A stretch of DNA of 64,000 nt. Origin: DAOPYU01 sp942493245 (GTDB lineage: Bacteria; Sumerlaeota; Sumerlaeia; UBA8349). Both the position numbers and the translations under genes were made by a program. The notes under the pieces are model-generated. The model was not told the origin of the DNA, searched no databases, and worked only from the letters and a program-made list of their open reading frames with translations. The DNA lies in NCBI GenBank assembly GCA_942493245.1, contig OW818685.1, positions 1,736,001-1,800,000 of the forward strand. Reading direction: 5' to 3'. Each line of letters begins with the position of its first letter. Within the stretch, counting starts at the first letter, position 1. Shown one piece after another: positions 37,796 through 46,570 of the stretch.

Positions 37796-38085
37796 TTGAA
37801 ATCGGGATAAACAAACGCGAGGGGAGTGATTTTCGCGGGAATAAGAAGTTTTTGTGTGCCGGAACGGGTTCCTCCTTGTCCCGGCGCGAGACAGGAAGAA
37901 TTTTGATTCGGTCATTTAGTGATGGATATTTGCAAAAATGTCTGTTATACCGGATTATGGAATCTTGAGTGTTCGGAAACCGTGTCTGGCATCCCCAGAA
38001 AGGTTTCCGAAAAACCGCCCGGAGAGTGCTGTGAATCTTTCAGAAACTCAAGGGTGTGTCGGGGCGCTCTTCAGGGTGTGTTCGG

Positions 38086-38718
38086 ATGAGCGGGATTCTC
38101 AAAAGACCCAAGGATCAGATTGGTTTTGCCATGCAACCCACGATTACCTATGTAAACAATCTGGCGCACACGAAGGTCGAGGAGTGTTACCAGTGCGGCA
38201 AATGCACGGCCGGGTGTCCCGTGGCCGAGCGGATGGACTTCACGCCCAACCAGTTGTTGCGCCTGGCGCAGACCGCCCAGTTCGAGCGGGCCTTGCGCTG
38301 TGAGGCCATCTGGATGTGTGTGTCGTGTCAGACCTGTACGACGCGCTGTCCCAAGTCGGTCAATTGCGCCGGTGTGATGGATGCCCTGCGCCAGTGCGCG
38401 GTCGAGCAGGCCGTGGACGCCCCGGCGCAGATGCGCACGGTCCAGTTTCTCAAGGCGTTTCTTCAGAGTGTCCGCCGCAACGGACGGGTCAACGAGGTCG
38501 AGATGACCGTTCTGTTCAAGAACGCGGCCTTCTTCAAGGATCTGAGCATCCCGATGCTGATGAAGGATTCGCTCCTGGCGCCGAAACTCTTTGCGCGCGG
38601 GAAGTTCCACGTCATGGGCGAGAAGGTTCGCGACCGGGCGCTGGTGGACCGCATTTTCGAGCGGTGTATGAAGGCGGATCTCCACTCCGCCAGTTCTTCG
38701 GAAGGGCATTCGCACTGA
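38086..38718 (+). CDS. hdrC: heterodisulfide reductase-like subunit C
   Basis: The protein has 210 residues from ATG 38086 (AGGG upstream; ATG 38131 and GTG 38056 are alternatives). Two CxxCxxCxxxCP motifs, CYQCGKCTAGCP and CVSCQTCTTRCP, bind two [4Fe-4S] clusters and are followed by TPNQLLRLAQ and NCAGVMDALR as in HdrC. Family knowledge: HdrC passes electrons between HdrA and the disulfide-reducing HdrB. It has no membrane helices, so the complex is cytoplasmic. It is the first gene of hdrCBA-flxDCBA, and its TGA shares a base with the ATG of hdrB. Confidence 0.9.
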   Translation: MSGILKRPKDQIGFAMQPTITYVNNLAHTKVEECYQCGKCTAGCPVAERMDFTPNQLLRLAQTAQFERALRCEAIWMCVSCQTCTTRCPKSVNCAGVMDALRQCAVEQAVDAPAQMRTVQFLKAFLQSVRRNGRVNEVEMTVLFKNAAFFKDLSIPMLMKDSLLAPKLFARGKFHVMGEKVRDRALVDRIFERCMKADLHSASSSEGHSH

Positions 38719-39563
38719 TGATGGAGATCGGGTATTATCCAGGTTGCGCGCTGCACGGTTCCTCGAACGACTACGAGAAATCGGTGCAGGCGTGTATGGG
38801 CGCCCTTGGGGCGCGACTGAAGGAATTGGACGATTGGATCTGTTGTGGCGCGTCGGCGGCCCACGTCATCAACAAGACGCTCTCGCTGGCCCTGCCCGCG
38901 CGCAATCTGGGTCTGGCCGAGCGCGATGGAGTCGCCGAGGTTCTGGCGCCCTGCCCCATGTGCTCCATGGAGTTGATCAAGGCGCGGCGCGAACTCGTTG
39001 GCAACCCCGTTCTGCGTCGGGAAATCTCGGAGATAGTCGAGATTGGGCTGGAAGGCAAAACCGATGTGGTCAACTTGATCCAGGTCTTCCAGAAAATCGG
39101 ACTCGAGACCATCCGCGCGGCGGTCAAGAAACCGCTCGAGGGGATCAAGGCCGCCTGTTACTACGGGTGCCTGTTGACGCGTCCCTCCTCGGTCCTCGAG
39201 TTCGACGACTGCGAACATCCCCGCTCGATGGAGAACGTTCTGGACGTTCTGGGCGCCGGGTCGGTGGACTGGAACTACAAGACCGAATGTTGCGGGGCGG
39301 GCATGACGATGGCCAACGAGCCGCTCATGCTCGAACTCTCGAACAAGATCCTGGCCAATGCGAAGGCGCATGGGGCCAACTGCATCGTGGTGGCCTGTCC
39401 GATGTGCCACGTCAACCTGGACATGAAACAGGCCGATGTGGAACGTCAGTACGGCGCAGACTACGGCATGACGGTGTATTACTTATCGGACCTGGTTGGA
39501 CTGGCTTTGGGTCTCTCCGAGCAGGATTTGGGTGTGGACAAACATTTCGTCGTAAAGCGGTAA
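38718..39563 (+). CDS. hdrB: heterodisulfide reductase-like subunit B
   Basis: The protein has 281 residues from ATG 38718. Two CCG domains are visible: IGYYPGCALHG ... WICCGASAAH ... APCPMC, then ACYYGCLLTRP ... ECCGAGM ... ACPMCHVNLDMKQ. Family knowledge: these cysteines hold noncubane [4Fe-4S] clusters where a disulfide is reduced (CoM-S-S-CoB in methanogens; DsrC trisulfide or another carrier in bacteria). Nothing in the window identifies the bacterial disulfide partner. The start overlaps hdrC by one base and hdrA follows after 7 bp, so this is one transcript. Confidence 0.92.
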   Translation: MMEIGYYPGCALHGSSNDYEKSVQACMGALGARLKELDDWICCGASAAHVINKTLSLALPARNLGLAERDGVAEVLAPCPMCSMELIKARRELVGNPVLRREISEIVEIGLEGKTDVVNLIQVFQKIGLETIRAAVKKPLEGIKAACYYGCLLTRPSSVLEFDDCEHPRSMENVLDVLGAGSVDWNYKTECCGAGMTMANEPLMLELSNKILANAKAHGANCIVVACPMCHVNLDMKQADVERQYGADYGMTVYYLSDLVGLALGLSEQDLGVDKHFVVKR

Positions 39564-39570
39564 CACGGAT

Positions 39571-41574
39571 ATGAGCAGAATAGGCGTATTCATTTGCTGG
39601 TGTGGCGAGAACATCGCGCGGACGGTGGACGTGGCCAGGGTGGCCGAGGAAGCCGCAAAGTTCCCGGGCGTGCGCGTCGCCGTGCATTACAAGTACATGT
39701 GCTCGGACCCGGGCCAGTCGCTCCTGCGCGAAAGCATCGCCCGCGAGAAACTGGACGGCATTGTGGTGGCTTCGTGCTCGCCCCACATGCACATGAAGAC
39801 CTTTCGCGCGGCGGCCAAAGCGGCGGGCCTGAACCCCTACCGGGTTGAGATGGCCAACATCCGCGAGCATTGCTCGTGGGTGCATCACAACCGCGACGAG
39901 GCAACGGCCAAGGCGGTCCAGCTGGTCCGCATGAGTGTGGCCAAGGTCTCGCAGAACAACCCGCTCGATCCGATCCGGGTGTCGTTGACCAAGCGCGCGC
40001 TGGTGATCGGCGCGGGCGTGGCGGGTATTCAGGCCGCGCTCGACATCGCCGACGCGGGCCACGAGGTGGTGCTCGTCGAGCGCGAACCGTCGGTCGGCGG
40101 CAAGATGGCCGGGTTGTCCGAGACGTTCCCGACGCTGGACTGTTCGCAGTGCATCCTGACGCCGCGCATGGTCGAGGTGGGGCAGCATTCCAACATTCGC
40201 CTTTACACCTATTCCGAGGTCGAGTCGGTGGACGGGTACCTGGGAAATTTCACGGTCAAGATTCGACAGAAGGCCCGCTACGTGGACATGAGCAAGTGTA
40301 CGGGCTGCGGCGAGTGCTGGACGAATTGCCCCTCAAAGAAGAACCTGAGCGAATTCGACTACAACATGGGCTTCCGCAAGGCGATCTACATCCCCTTCCC
40401 GCAGGCCGTTCCGGCGCGTCCGGTGATTGACAAGGAAAACTGCACGCGTCTGAAAAAAGGCAAAGGTTGCGGGATCTGCGAGAAGAAGTGCGCGGCGGGC
40501 GCGATCATGTACGACGATGTGGACAAGGTCGTCGAGGAAAAGGTCGGCGCCATCATCGTGGCCACGGGCTACAAACTCTATAAGATCGGCCAGGAACAGG
40601 ACAGCGAGAAGTACACCGGCTATGGCGAGTACGGGTACGGCCAGTACAAGGACGTGATTGATTCGCTCCAGTTCGAGCGCCTGGTGTCGGCTTCCGGCCC
40701 GACGGGTGGAGAGTTGAAGCGTCCCAGCGACGGCGCCACGCCCAAGAATGTCGTGTTCATCTCCTGCGTGGGGTCCCGCGACAACGCCAAGGGGATGGGC
40801 TACTGCTCGAAGATCTGCTGTATGTACACGGCCAAGCACACCATGCTCTACAAACACAAGGTGCATGAAGGCCAGGCCCACGTGTTCTACATGGACATCC
40901 GGGCGGGGGGCAAAAACTACGATGAGTTTGTGCGCCGCGCAATCGAACAGGATGGCGCGAACTACATCCGGGGCCGCGTCTCGAAGATCACCCAGGAAAA
41001 CGGCAAACTGATCGTACGGGGCGCCGACACGTTGACCGGTTTGCCTGTGACAATCGAGGCCGACATGGTGGTGTTGGCGGCGGCGATGCGCCCGGCGGAC
41101 GGCATCGAAGAACTGGCCCAGAAACTCAAGGTCGGCTACGACGAGTACCGCTTCCTGAGCGAGTCGCATCCGAAGCTGCGTCCGGTCGAAACGAACTCGG
41201 CGGGCGTGTTTGTTTGTGGGGCCTGTCAGGCGCCCAAGGACATCCCCGAGGCGGTGGCGCAGGCTTCCGCCGCGGCGGGCAAGGTGCAGGTGATGTTCGG
41301 CAAGGCGGAACTGACGCGCGAACCGGAAATCGCCAAGATCAACGAGCAGACCTGCGCGGCCTGTTATGCCTGCGTGCGCGCCTGCGCTTACAACGCAATC
41401 GAGAAGGCGGAAATCCTCGACCGCAACGGCAACCTGATCAAGCGCACCGCGCGGGTCAATGCGGGCCTCTGCATGGGCTGCGGCACCTGCGTGGCCGTCT
41501 GTCCCAGCAAGAGCGCGGACCTTGAAGGGTTCAGCGAGCAGCAGATCTACGCAATGGTGTCGAGTCTGGTGTAG
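39571..41574 (+). CDS. hdrA: heterodisulfide reductase-like subunit A (flavoprotein)
   Basis: The protein has 667 residues. N-terminal HdrA-specific region with ICWCGENI, CSDPGQ and SCSPHMHMKTF cysteines; then a thioredoxin-reductase-like FAD domain with VIGAGVAGIQAALDIADAGH (about 145-165) and GGKMAGLSETFPTLDCSQC; an inserted ferredoxin pair, CTGCGECWTNCP and CGICEKKCAAGAI; and a C-terminal 2x[4Fe-4S] domain, CAACYACVRACAYNAIE and CMGCGTCVAVCP. Family knowledge: HdrA carries the flavin that bifurcates electrons between ferredoxin and a disulfide. No FlxD/MvhD domain is fused; that subunit is encoded separately 300 bp downstream. Length fits the standard 650-residue form. It is probably cytoplasmic. 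Confidence 0.93.
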   Translation: MSRIGVFICWCGENIARTVDVARVAEEAAKFPGVRVAVHYKYMCSDPGQSLLRESIAREKLDGIVVASCSPHMHMKTFRAAAKAAGLNPYRVEMANIREHCSWVHHNRDEATAKAVQLVRMSVAKVSQNNPLDPIRVSLTKRALVIGAGVAGIQAALDIADAGHEVVLVEREPSVGGKMAGLSETFPTLDCSQCILTPRMVEVGQHSNIRLYTYSEVESVDGYLGNFTVKIRQKARYVDMSKCTGCGECWTNCPSKKNLSEFDYNMGFRKAIYIPFPQAVPARPVIDKENCTRLKKGKGCGICEKKCAAGAIMYDDVDKVVEEKVGAIIVATGYKLYKIGQEQDSEKYTGYGEYGYGQYKDVIDSLQFERLVSASGPTGGELKRPSDGATPKNVVFISCVGSRDNAKGMGYCSKICCMYTAKHTMLYKHKVHEGQAHVFYMDIRAGGKNYDEFVRRAIEQDGANYIRGRVSKITQENGKLIVRGADTLTGLPVTIEADMVVLAAAMRPADGIEELAQKLKVGYDEYRFLSESHPKLRPVETNSAGVFVCGACQAPKDIPEAVAQASAAAGKVQVMFGKAELTREPEIAKINEQTCAACYACVRACAYNAIEKAEILDRNGNLIKRTARVNAGLCMGCGTCVAVCPSKSADLEGFSEQQIYAMVSSLV

Positions 41575-41630
41575 AACTGAGACGACCTCGATCTTTCAAC
41601 TTTTGTTCAATATGGATCGTGAGTCGAAAT

Positions 41631-41710
41631 GGAGATGAGGTCTCGGCCTCAAAGATGTGGTTTTGGTTCCGGAGATGAGGTCTTGGCTCTGGAGATGTGG
41701 TCTGGCCCCG
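41631..41710 (+). repeat. four tandem 20-bp repeats between hdrA and flxD
   Basis: Four units in exact 20-base register start at 41631, 41651, 41671 and 41691. Consensus GGAGATGTGGTCTTGGCTCC, with alternating GATGAGG/GATGTGG. Units 1 and 3 are closest to each other. No ORF uses them. Confidence 0.75.
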
Positions 41711-41787
41711 AAGGGGCCGCCCTCGAATAGCCGTAGGTGACCGAAGGGAACCTACGGAGAGAACGTCCTGAGTGTATGCACCCTGAA
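41704..41787. repeat. three consecutive short hairpins before flxD
   Basis: GGCCCC-GAA-GGGGCC (41704-41718), CCGTAGGT-...-ACCTACGG (41731-41757) and GCACCC-TGAAG-GGGTGC (about 41779-41795). These directly follow the tandem repeat. They may set the relative expression of the hdr and flx halves. Confidence 0.55.
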
Positions 41788-41872
41788 GGGGTGCCCCAAC
41801 ATGAAGGGTTGAGGAGAGGTGGAGAACGTATCAGGGACTATTTGATGGAGAAAGGTTTCCTGGCAATCGAAT

Positions 41873-42316
41873 ATGAGCGAACTAAAAGCGTTTGAACCCA
41901 AAATCGTGGCTTTTGTCTGCAACTGGTGTACCTATCTGGGCGCCGACCTGGCGGGCACGAACCGGCTCGAGTATCCGGCCAACGTCCGCATCGTGCGGCT
42001 TCCCTGTACCGGACGCATCGACTTTAACCTCATCGTCAAGGCGTTTGAGATGGGGGCCGATTCGGTCCTGGTCTCCGGGTGCCACCCGGGCGATTGCCAC
42101 TACACCGCGGGCAACTACCACGCGCGCCGCCGGTGGATGATGTTCCGCGAATTGCTCAGCACCCTGGGCATTGACATGAACCGCATCCATTTCACCTGGA
42201 TCAGCGCCGCCGAAGGCAAAAAGTTTCAGGAAACCATCATCGAAGTCACCGCCAACGCGCGTCAACTGGGGCCTTACCGGGCGTATCGCGAAATCTGCGA
42301 GGAATCTACATGCTGA
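41873..42316 (+). CDS. flxD: FlxD/MvhD-family iron-sulfur subunit
   Basis: The protein has 147 residues, a full-length stand-alone MvhD/FrhD-like subunit. The cysteine pattern is VCNWCTYLGADLAG, RLPCTGRID and VSGCHPGDCHYTAGN, with the typical KAFEMGADSVLV and HARRRWMMFRELL. Family knowledge: MvhD or FlxD links an electron-donating module (hydrogenase, formate dehydrogenase or the FlxABC NADH module) to HdrA through a [2Fe-2S] cluster. Here NADH-type flx genes follow. ATG at 41873 has only a weak AAAGG upstream. It overlaps the next gene by 7 bp. Confidence 0.92.
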   Translation: MSELKAFEPKIVAFVCNWCTYLGADLAGTNRLEYPANVRIVRLPCTGRIDFNLIVKAFEMGADSVLVSGCHPGDCHYTAGNYHARRRWMMFRELLSTLGIDMNRIHFTWISAAEGKKFQETIIEVTANARQLGPYRAYREICEESTC

Positions 42317-43155
42317 AACAATTGCGTCAAATCTGTAAGGAGTTGCTCGAAGAAGGCAAGGTCAACGCCGTTATCGGGTACGGTCAGGACGCGCCGGGAA
42401 AGCCCGCGTATCCGATCTTTGTCACCAAACCCGCCGACGTGACCCAACTCGTGTGGAACCACCAGTGCTACAACAACCTGGCCGTCTATCTCACCCAGAA
42501 ACGCATCCGAGCGTTGTATCCCAAGGTCGCGATTGTGGTCAAAGGGTGCGACGCCCGCGCCGTCACGGTGCTCGAGAAGGACTCGCAGATCAGCCGCGAC
42601 GACGTTGTGGTGATCGGCATGGCGTGCGAAGGGGTGGGGGAGCCGCGCGAGCCGAAGTGCAACGCGTGCGACGTCCACATGCCGCAGAACGTGGACATCA
42701 CCGTGGGCGAAGTGCCCAACCCGCCCGTCACGCAGGAGCAGCGCTTCGCCGAACTCAACGCCTTCATGAAGAAGACACCCGAGGAACGCATGGCCTACTG
42801 GAAGGCAGAACTGGCGCGTTGCGTCAAGTGTTACGCCTGCCGCCAGACGTGCCCGCTCTGTTATTGCCAGCGTTGTCTCGTGGATAAGAACCGTCCGACC
42901 TGTATCGACACTTCCGCCACGCTGAAGGGGAATTTTGCGTGGCAGATCACCCGGGCGTTTCACCAGGCGGCGCGTTGCGTGGGGTGCGACGAATGCACGC
43001 GCGTGTGTCCCGCCGGCATCAATCTGCGCCTGCTCAATCAATCGCTGGCCCTCGCCGCCGAAAACTGTTTCGACTTCCGCGCCGGCATGGACGCCGAAGC
43101 CGAACCGGCCGTCGGCGCCTACAGCTTGCAGGATAAGGAGAATTTCATCCGGTGA
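42310..43155 (+). CDS. flxC: FlxC-like [4Fe-4S] protein
   Basis: The protein has 281 residues. The N-terminal domain (about 1-110) is of the F420-hydrogenase-beta/FdhB-like type: KGCDARAVTVLEKDSQI and FVTKPADV. Cysteines CNACDVHMP lie at about 117. The C-terminal half has CVKCYACRQTCPLCYCQRC and CVGCDECTRVCPAGINLRLLN, two ferredoxin-type clusters. Family knowledge: the flx cluster of sulfate reducers and other anaerobes has two [4Fe-4S] proteins between the NADH-binding FlxA and FlxD. The C and B names here rest on gene order D-C-B-A. It overlaps flxD by 7 bp and the next gene by 4 bp (GTGA). Confidence 0.8.
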   Translation: MLKQLRQICKELLEEGKVNAVIGYGQDAPGKPAYPIFVTKPADVTQLVWNHQCYNNLAVYLTQKRIRALYPKVAIVVKGCDARAVTVLEKDSQISRDDVVVIGMACEGVGEPREPKCNACDVHMPQNVDITVGEVPNPPVTQEQRFAELNAFMKKTPEERMAYWKAELARCVKCYACRQTCPLCYCQRCLVDKNRPTCIDTSATLKGNFAWQITRAFHQAARCVGCDECTRVCPAGINLRLLNQSLALAAENCFDFRAGMDAEAEPAVGAYSLQDKENFIR

Positions 43156-44171
43156 GCAATCTCATCTCAATCCAAGCCATTACGAAACTCGTGGACAACT
43201 GGCTCGAACAGGACCGCCCGGTAGCGGCCCCTGTTCGCCTTCAGGACAACCGGGTCATGTACCAACCCCTGACCGCTTCGAGTCAGATGGTCTCCGACGG
43301 ATTTGTCCACGCCGAAAACTCGATCAAGGAATTCTTCTTCCCGCGAACCGAGAAACTCTACAACTACAAGTTTGTCGGACAGGATGTCGAACTGACCGAC
43401 GCGGCCGTGGACGACGCGCCGCGCCTGGTGCTCTTTGCGCGCCCCTGCGACGCCGCCTCGCTCCCCATCCTCGATCATGTGTTCAACTGGGACTACAAGG
43501 ACGAGTTCTACAACCGCCGCCGCCGGGCCACAACCATCGTGACGCTGGCCTGTGCCACCCACGACGCCAACTGCTTCTGTACCTCGGTGGGCCTCGCGCC
43601 CGACAGCGAACAGGGTTCCGACGTGCTGCTTCTTCCCTTCGACGGGGAAAACTTCGAAGTGCGCATGTTGACCGACAAGGGACGCGATCTCTTCCGCGAT
43701 CTGGTGAAGTCGAGTGACAAGACCGCCCAGATTCCCGAAGGTCCGGCGAAAAAATTCGATGTGGCGGAAGTGCTTCAGTTCCTCGAAGAAAACTTCGACA
43801 GCCCCTTCTGGGAAGAACAGACGCTGCGCTGCCTGGGGTGCGCGGCCTGTGCCTACAACTGCCCCACCTGCCACTGTTTCGACATCGTGGACGAGGGGAA
43901 CGCCTGTGGCGGATGCCGCGTGAAAAACTGGGACGCCTGTCAGTTCTCGATGTTCTCCCTCCACGCCTCGGGTCACAACCCCCGCAGCGTTCAGGCGCAG
44001 CGGCAGCGTCAGCGCATCCAGCACAAGTTCCGCATCTACCACGAAAAATTTGGCACGCTCCTCTGCACGGGGTGCGGCAATTGCGGCCGCAACTGCCCCG
44101 TCAGCCTGGGCGTGCTCAACGTGGTTGAGGCGATCCACCGGCACACGGTGAAAGCGAGCGAAAAGGATTGA
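43152..44171 (+). CDS. flxB: FlxB-like protein (AsrA/hydrogenase-beta family)
   Basis: The protein has 339 residues from GTG 43152. The N-terminal region matches the anaerobic sulfite reductase A/sulfhydrogenase-beta family: EKLYNYKFVGQDVEL, LFARPCDAASLPILDHVF and ANCFCTSVGLAPDSEQGSDV. Two ferredoxin-type motifs follow: CLGCAACAYNCPTCHCFDIVD and CTGCGNCGRNCPVSLG. Family knowledge: this subunit moves electrons from the FAD/NAD(P)H subunit. With no asrC or hydrogenase large subunit nearby, the flx assignment is favoured over sulfite reductase or sulfhydrogenase. GTG overlaps the flxC stop; flxA begins 3 bp downstream. Confidence 0.85.
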   Translation: MSNLISIQAITKLVDNWLEQDRPVAAPVRLQDNRVMYQPLTASSQMVSDGFVHAENSIKEFFFPRTEKLYNYKFVGQDVELTDAAVDDAPRLVLFARPCDAASLPILDHVFNWDYKDEFYNRRRRATTIVTLACATHDANCFCTSVGLAPDSEQGSDVLLLPFDGENFEVRMLTDKGRDLFRDLVKSSDKTAQIPEGPAKKFDVAEVLQFLEENFDSPFWEEQTLRCLGCAACAYNCPTCHCFDIVDEGNACGGCRVKNWDACQFSMFSLHASGHNPRSVQAQRQRQRIQHKFRIYHEKFGTLLCTGCGNCGRNCPVSLGVLNVVEAIHRHTVKASEKD

Positions 44172-44173
44172 CG

Positions 44174-45007
44174 ATGGAGAACATCTACAAACCGGACCTG
44201 ATGGAAGTCCTGGCCGTGCGCCAGCAGACAAGCGACGTCAAATCCGTCCGCATTCGATTCAAGGACGAGGAAAAAGGCCGAAAGTTCAACTTCCGCGTGG
44301 GGCAGTTCGGCATCTATTCCCTCTTCGGCTCTGGCGAGTCCACTTTCAACATCTGTTCCAGTTCCAACTGGAAGGACTATATCGAGTTCTGCTTCCGCAA
44401 GACCGGCAAAGTAACCGAGGCCTTGTGGCAGATCAGTGAAGGCGACACCATCGGCTTTCGCGGGCCGTACGGCAACAGCTACCCCACCGAGGCGTGGGAG
44501 GGGAAAAACCTGGTCTTCATTTCCGGGGGCATAGCCATGCCGCCCGTGCGCTGCGCCATCTGGTACGTGCTCGAAAATCGCGCCAAGTATGGCAACATCA
44601 CGATCGTCTATGGCGCCCGGACGGTGGGCGATCTGGTCTTCCAGGACGAACTGGACAAGTGGGCTGAGTACCCCAACGTGCGCGTCGTGCGCACCGTGGA
44701 CCCGGGTGGCGAAACGCCCGACTGGAAGGGCGAAATCGGGTTCGTGCCGACCATCGTCGAAAAGGCCCAGATTCCGGCGGACAACACCGTCGCGCTCGTC
44801 ATCGGTCCCCCCATCATGATCAAGTTCACCCTGCCGGTGCTCGACAAGGCGGGGATTGCCCCCAAAGACATTTACACCAGCCTCGAAAACCGCATGAAGT
44901 GCGGTCTGGGCAAGTGTGGCCGTTGTAACTGCGGCCCGGTCTATGTGTGCAAGGAAGGTCCCGTCTTCACGCTCGAACAACTCAACAATCTGCCGATGGA
45001 TTATTGA
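44174..45007 (+). CDS. flxA: FlxA-like FAD/NAD(P)H-binding oxidoreductase
   Basis: The protein has 277 residues of the ferredoxin-NADP reductase/PyrK/AsrB fold. FAD-binding barrel: FRVGQFGIYSLFGSGESTFNI; then GDTIGFRGPYGNSYP; NAD(P) domain: LVFISGGIAMPPVR and TIVYGARTVGDLVFQDEL; C-terminal [2Fe-2S] motif: MKCGLGKCGRCNCGPVYVCK. Family knowledge: in HdrABC-FlxABCD the homologue takes electrons from NADH; HdrA then splits them between ferredoxin and a disulfide. The window supports NAD(P)H use by fold but does not tell NADH from NADPH. It is the last gene of the operon and is followed by a strong hairpin at 45047. Confidence 0.88.
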   Translation: MENIYKPDLMEVLAVRQQTSDVKSVRIRFKDEEKGRKFNFRVGQFGIYSLFGSGESTFNICSSSNWKDYIEFCFRKTGKVTEALWQISEGDTIGFRGPYGNSYPTEAWEGKNLVFISGGIAMPPVRCAIWYVLENRAKYGNITIVYGARTVGDLVFQDELDKWAEYPNVRVVRTVDPGGETPDWKGEIGFVPTIVEKAQIPADNTVALVIGPPIMIKFTLPVLDKAGIAPKDIYTSLENRMKCGLGKCGRCNCGPVYVCKEGPVFTLEQLNNLPMDY

Positions 45008-45046
45008 TCGGGGCGTTGTGGAGGATACCACGGAGAAACGGTTTGG

Positions 45047-45085
45047 AAACCGCTGTCAAAACTGAGAAAGTGCTGACAGCGGTTT
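45047..45085 (+). terminator. terminator after the hdr-flx operon
   Basis: A perfect 12-bp stem, AAACCGCTGTCA/TGACAGCGGTTT, with a 15-base loop, followed by GTTTCATT. It lies 39 bp after the flxA stop. Confidence 0.7.
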
Positions 45086-45243
45086 GTTTCATTCTGATAA
45101 CCGCAGTTGAGCGCCAACGGTGCGGATTTATACCAGCCTGAGGCAAGCGAAGCATCGCCCCAGGAAAGGCGTCCCTTCTTTGTTAAGGGCTGAAGGCCCG
45201 GAGCATTGAAAATATTGTTTTCTCCCACTCTGGAGGTTCATCC

Positions 45244-46521
45244 ATGACACCGCTCGCTCTCAATGCCCTCTCCCGCGAGGAGTGGAAAACCCTCAACGAT
45301 CACGTGGCGCGCGTGAACCGCGTCGTCGCCGGATTCCGCCTGGTCCAGATCCACACCGTCGCGCAGGGCGCCGGACTCTGGGACTACCTGTCCGAACCCC
45401 GGACCCCCGCGGCCGTGGCCGGTCACGCGCACTGGTCCGAGCGGGGCGCGCGCATGCTCCTGGGCGGTCTGCTTGCGATGGGACTGGTCGAAAAGCAGGG
45501 CGACTCTTACCGCCTCCTGACCGATACCCCCGTGTGGCGCGACTGGTCCGACGTCGAGTACCGCACCCGCCTCATGCGCCAGAGCATGAGCCTTCTGAAC
45601 GCCAACTCGGCGCGCGTGTTCGACTCGTTGCAGGAACCCCGTTCCGCGCAGGAAATCGCCGAGAAAATTGGTCTGCAACCGCGCGGTGTCCGCACGATGC
45701 TCGAAGACGTGACCGACTCCGGTCTCCTGACACAAGAAGAAGACCGATACCGCAACACCCCGACGGCCTCCGTCTGTCTCTGTTCGGATGGCCCGGTCTC
45801 AATGCACTACATCCTGGAGCACAATCTTTCGCTCTGGGAGAACTGGTCGCGACTCGAGGATGCGGTTCGCACCGGGACCGCTCCGTGTTGCTCCCAGTGG
45901 GAGAAGAAGGAAGGCGAGGACAAGGCGCTCCAGGCCTTCATCCTCGGCATGCGCGACATCGCATCTCTGAGCTGGACGGAGTTCGAGGGATCTCTTGACC
46001 TCTCCGAACGCCGCCACCTGCTCGACATCGGAACCGGCCCCGGCGCCTACCCCATCCGCTTCCTGCAGAAGTACCCCCACCTCCGGGCCACCCTGTTCGA
46101 CCTGCCGCCCGTCGTCGAAATCGCCCGGGGCGAGGTCCACGCGGCGGGTTTCGACGACCGCGTCTCGTATCGCGTCGGCAGCCTCTACGAGGACGACTTC
46201 GGATCGGGTTACGACGTCATTCTGGTTTCCAACATCATCCACATGATCGGCTCCGAGGGCAACCGGACGCTCGTGCGCAAGTGCTACGACGCGCTCGCGC
46301 CGGGCGGCATCCTGGTCGTCAAGGACTTCTTTGTCGCGGACGACTACTCAGGTTCGCCCCTGGCGCTGGTCTTTGCTCTCAACATGCTCGTCAACACGCA
46401 GCAGGGCGACACGTACACGGTCAAGGAAGTCGGAGAGTGGACCCGCGCGGCGGGTTTCAAGGAAGGCCGTCTGGCCCATGCCACGCCGGAAAACGGCCTC
46501 TGGGTCGCCGAGAAACCCTGA
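45244..46521 (+). CDS. SAM-dependent O-methyltransferase-like protein with two winged-helix domains
   Basis: The protein has 425 residues. Two tandem winged-helix dimerisation domains are visible (about 10-90: RTPAAVAGHAHWSERGARML; about 120-175: RSAQEIAEKIGLQPRGVRTM), where most family members have one. The class I methyltransferase domain follows: LLDIGTGPGAYPIRFLQKYP (SAM loop), LFDLPPVVEIAR, DVILVSNIIHMI and LAPGGILVVKDFF. Family knowledge: COMT/hydroxyneurosporene-type O-methyltransferases act on hydroxyls of secondary metabolites; the substrate here is unknown. CTGGAGG 9 bases before ATG is strong. It faces the ACP gene convergently, so functional linkage is only suggestive. Confidence 0.83.
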   Translation: MTPLALNALSREEWKTLNDHVARVNRVVAGFRLVQIHTVAQGAGLWDYLSEPRTPAAVAGHAHWSERGARMLLGGLLAMGLVEKQGDSYRLLTDTPVWRDWSDVEYRTRLMRQSMSLLNANSARVFDSLQEPRSAQEIAEKIGLQPRGVRTMLEDVTDSGLLTQEEDRYRNTPTASVCLCSDGPVSMHYILEHNLSLWENWSRLEDAVRTGTAPCCSQWEKKEGEDKALQAFILGMRDIASLSWTEFEGSLDLSERRHLLDIGTGPGAYPIRFLQKYPHLRATLFDLPPVVEIARGEVHAAGFDDRVSYRVGSLYEDDFGSGYDVILVSNIIHMIGSEGNRTLVRKCYDALAPGGILVVKDFFVADDYSGSPLALVFALNMLVNTQQGDTYTVKEVGEWTRAAGFKEGRLAHATPENGLWVAEKP

Positions 46522-46570
46522 GGGCTTAATGGATTTCGTATGTTTCGCGTATTTTTTTTGAGACAAGACA

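Noticed and set aside
41631..41710. CRISPR array
   Set aside because: The 20-bp units are directly tandem with no spacers, and there are no cas genes in the window.
43152..45007. Anaerobic sulfite reductase (asrAB) or sulfhydrogenase
   Set aside because: There is no asrC or hydrogenase catalytic subunit, and the genes are fused into an operon with flxD and hdrCBA.
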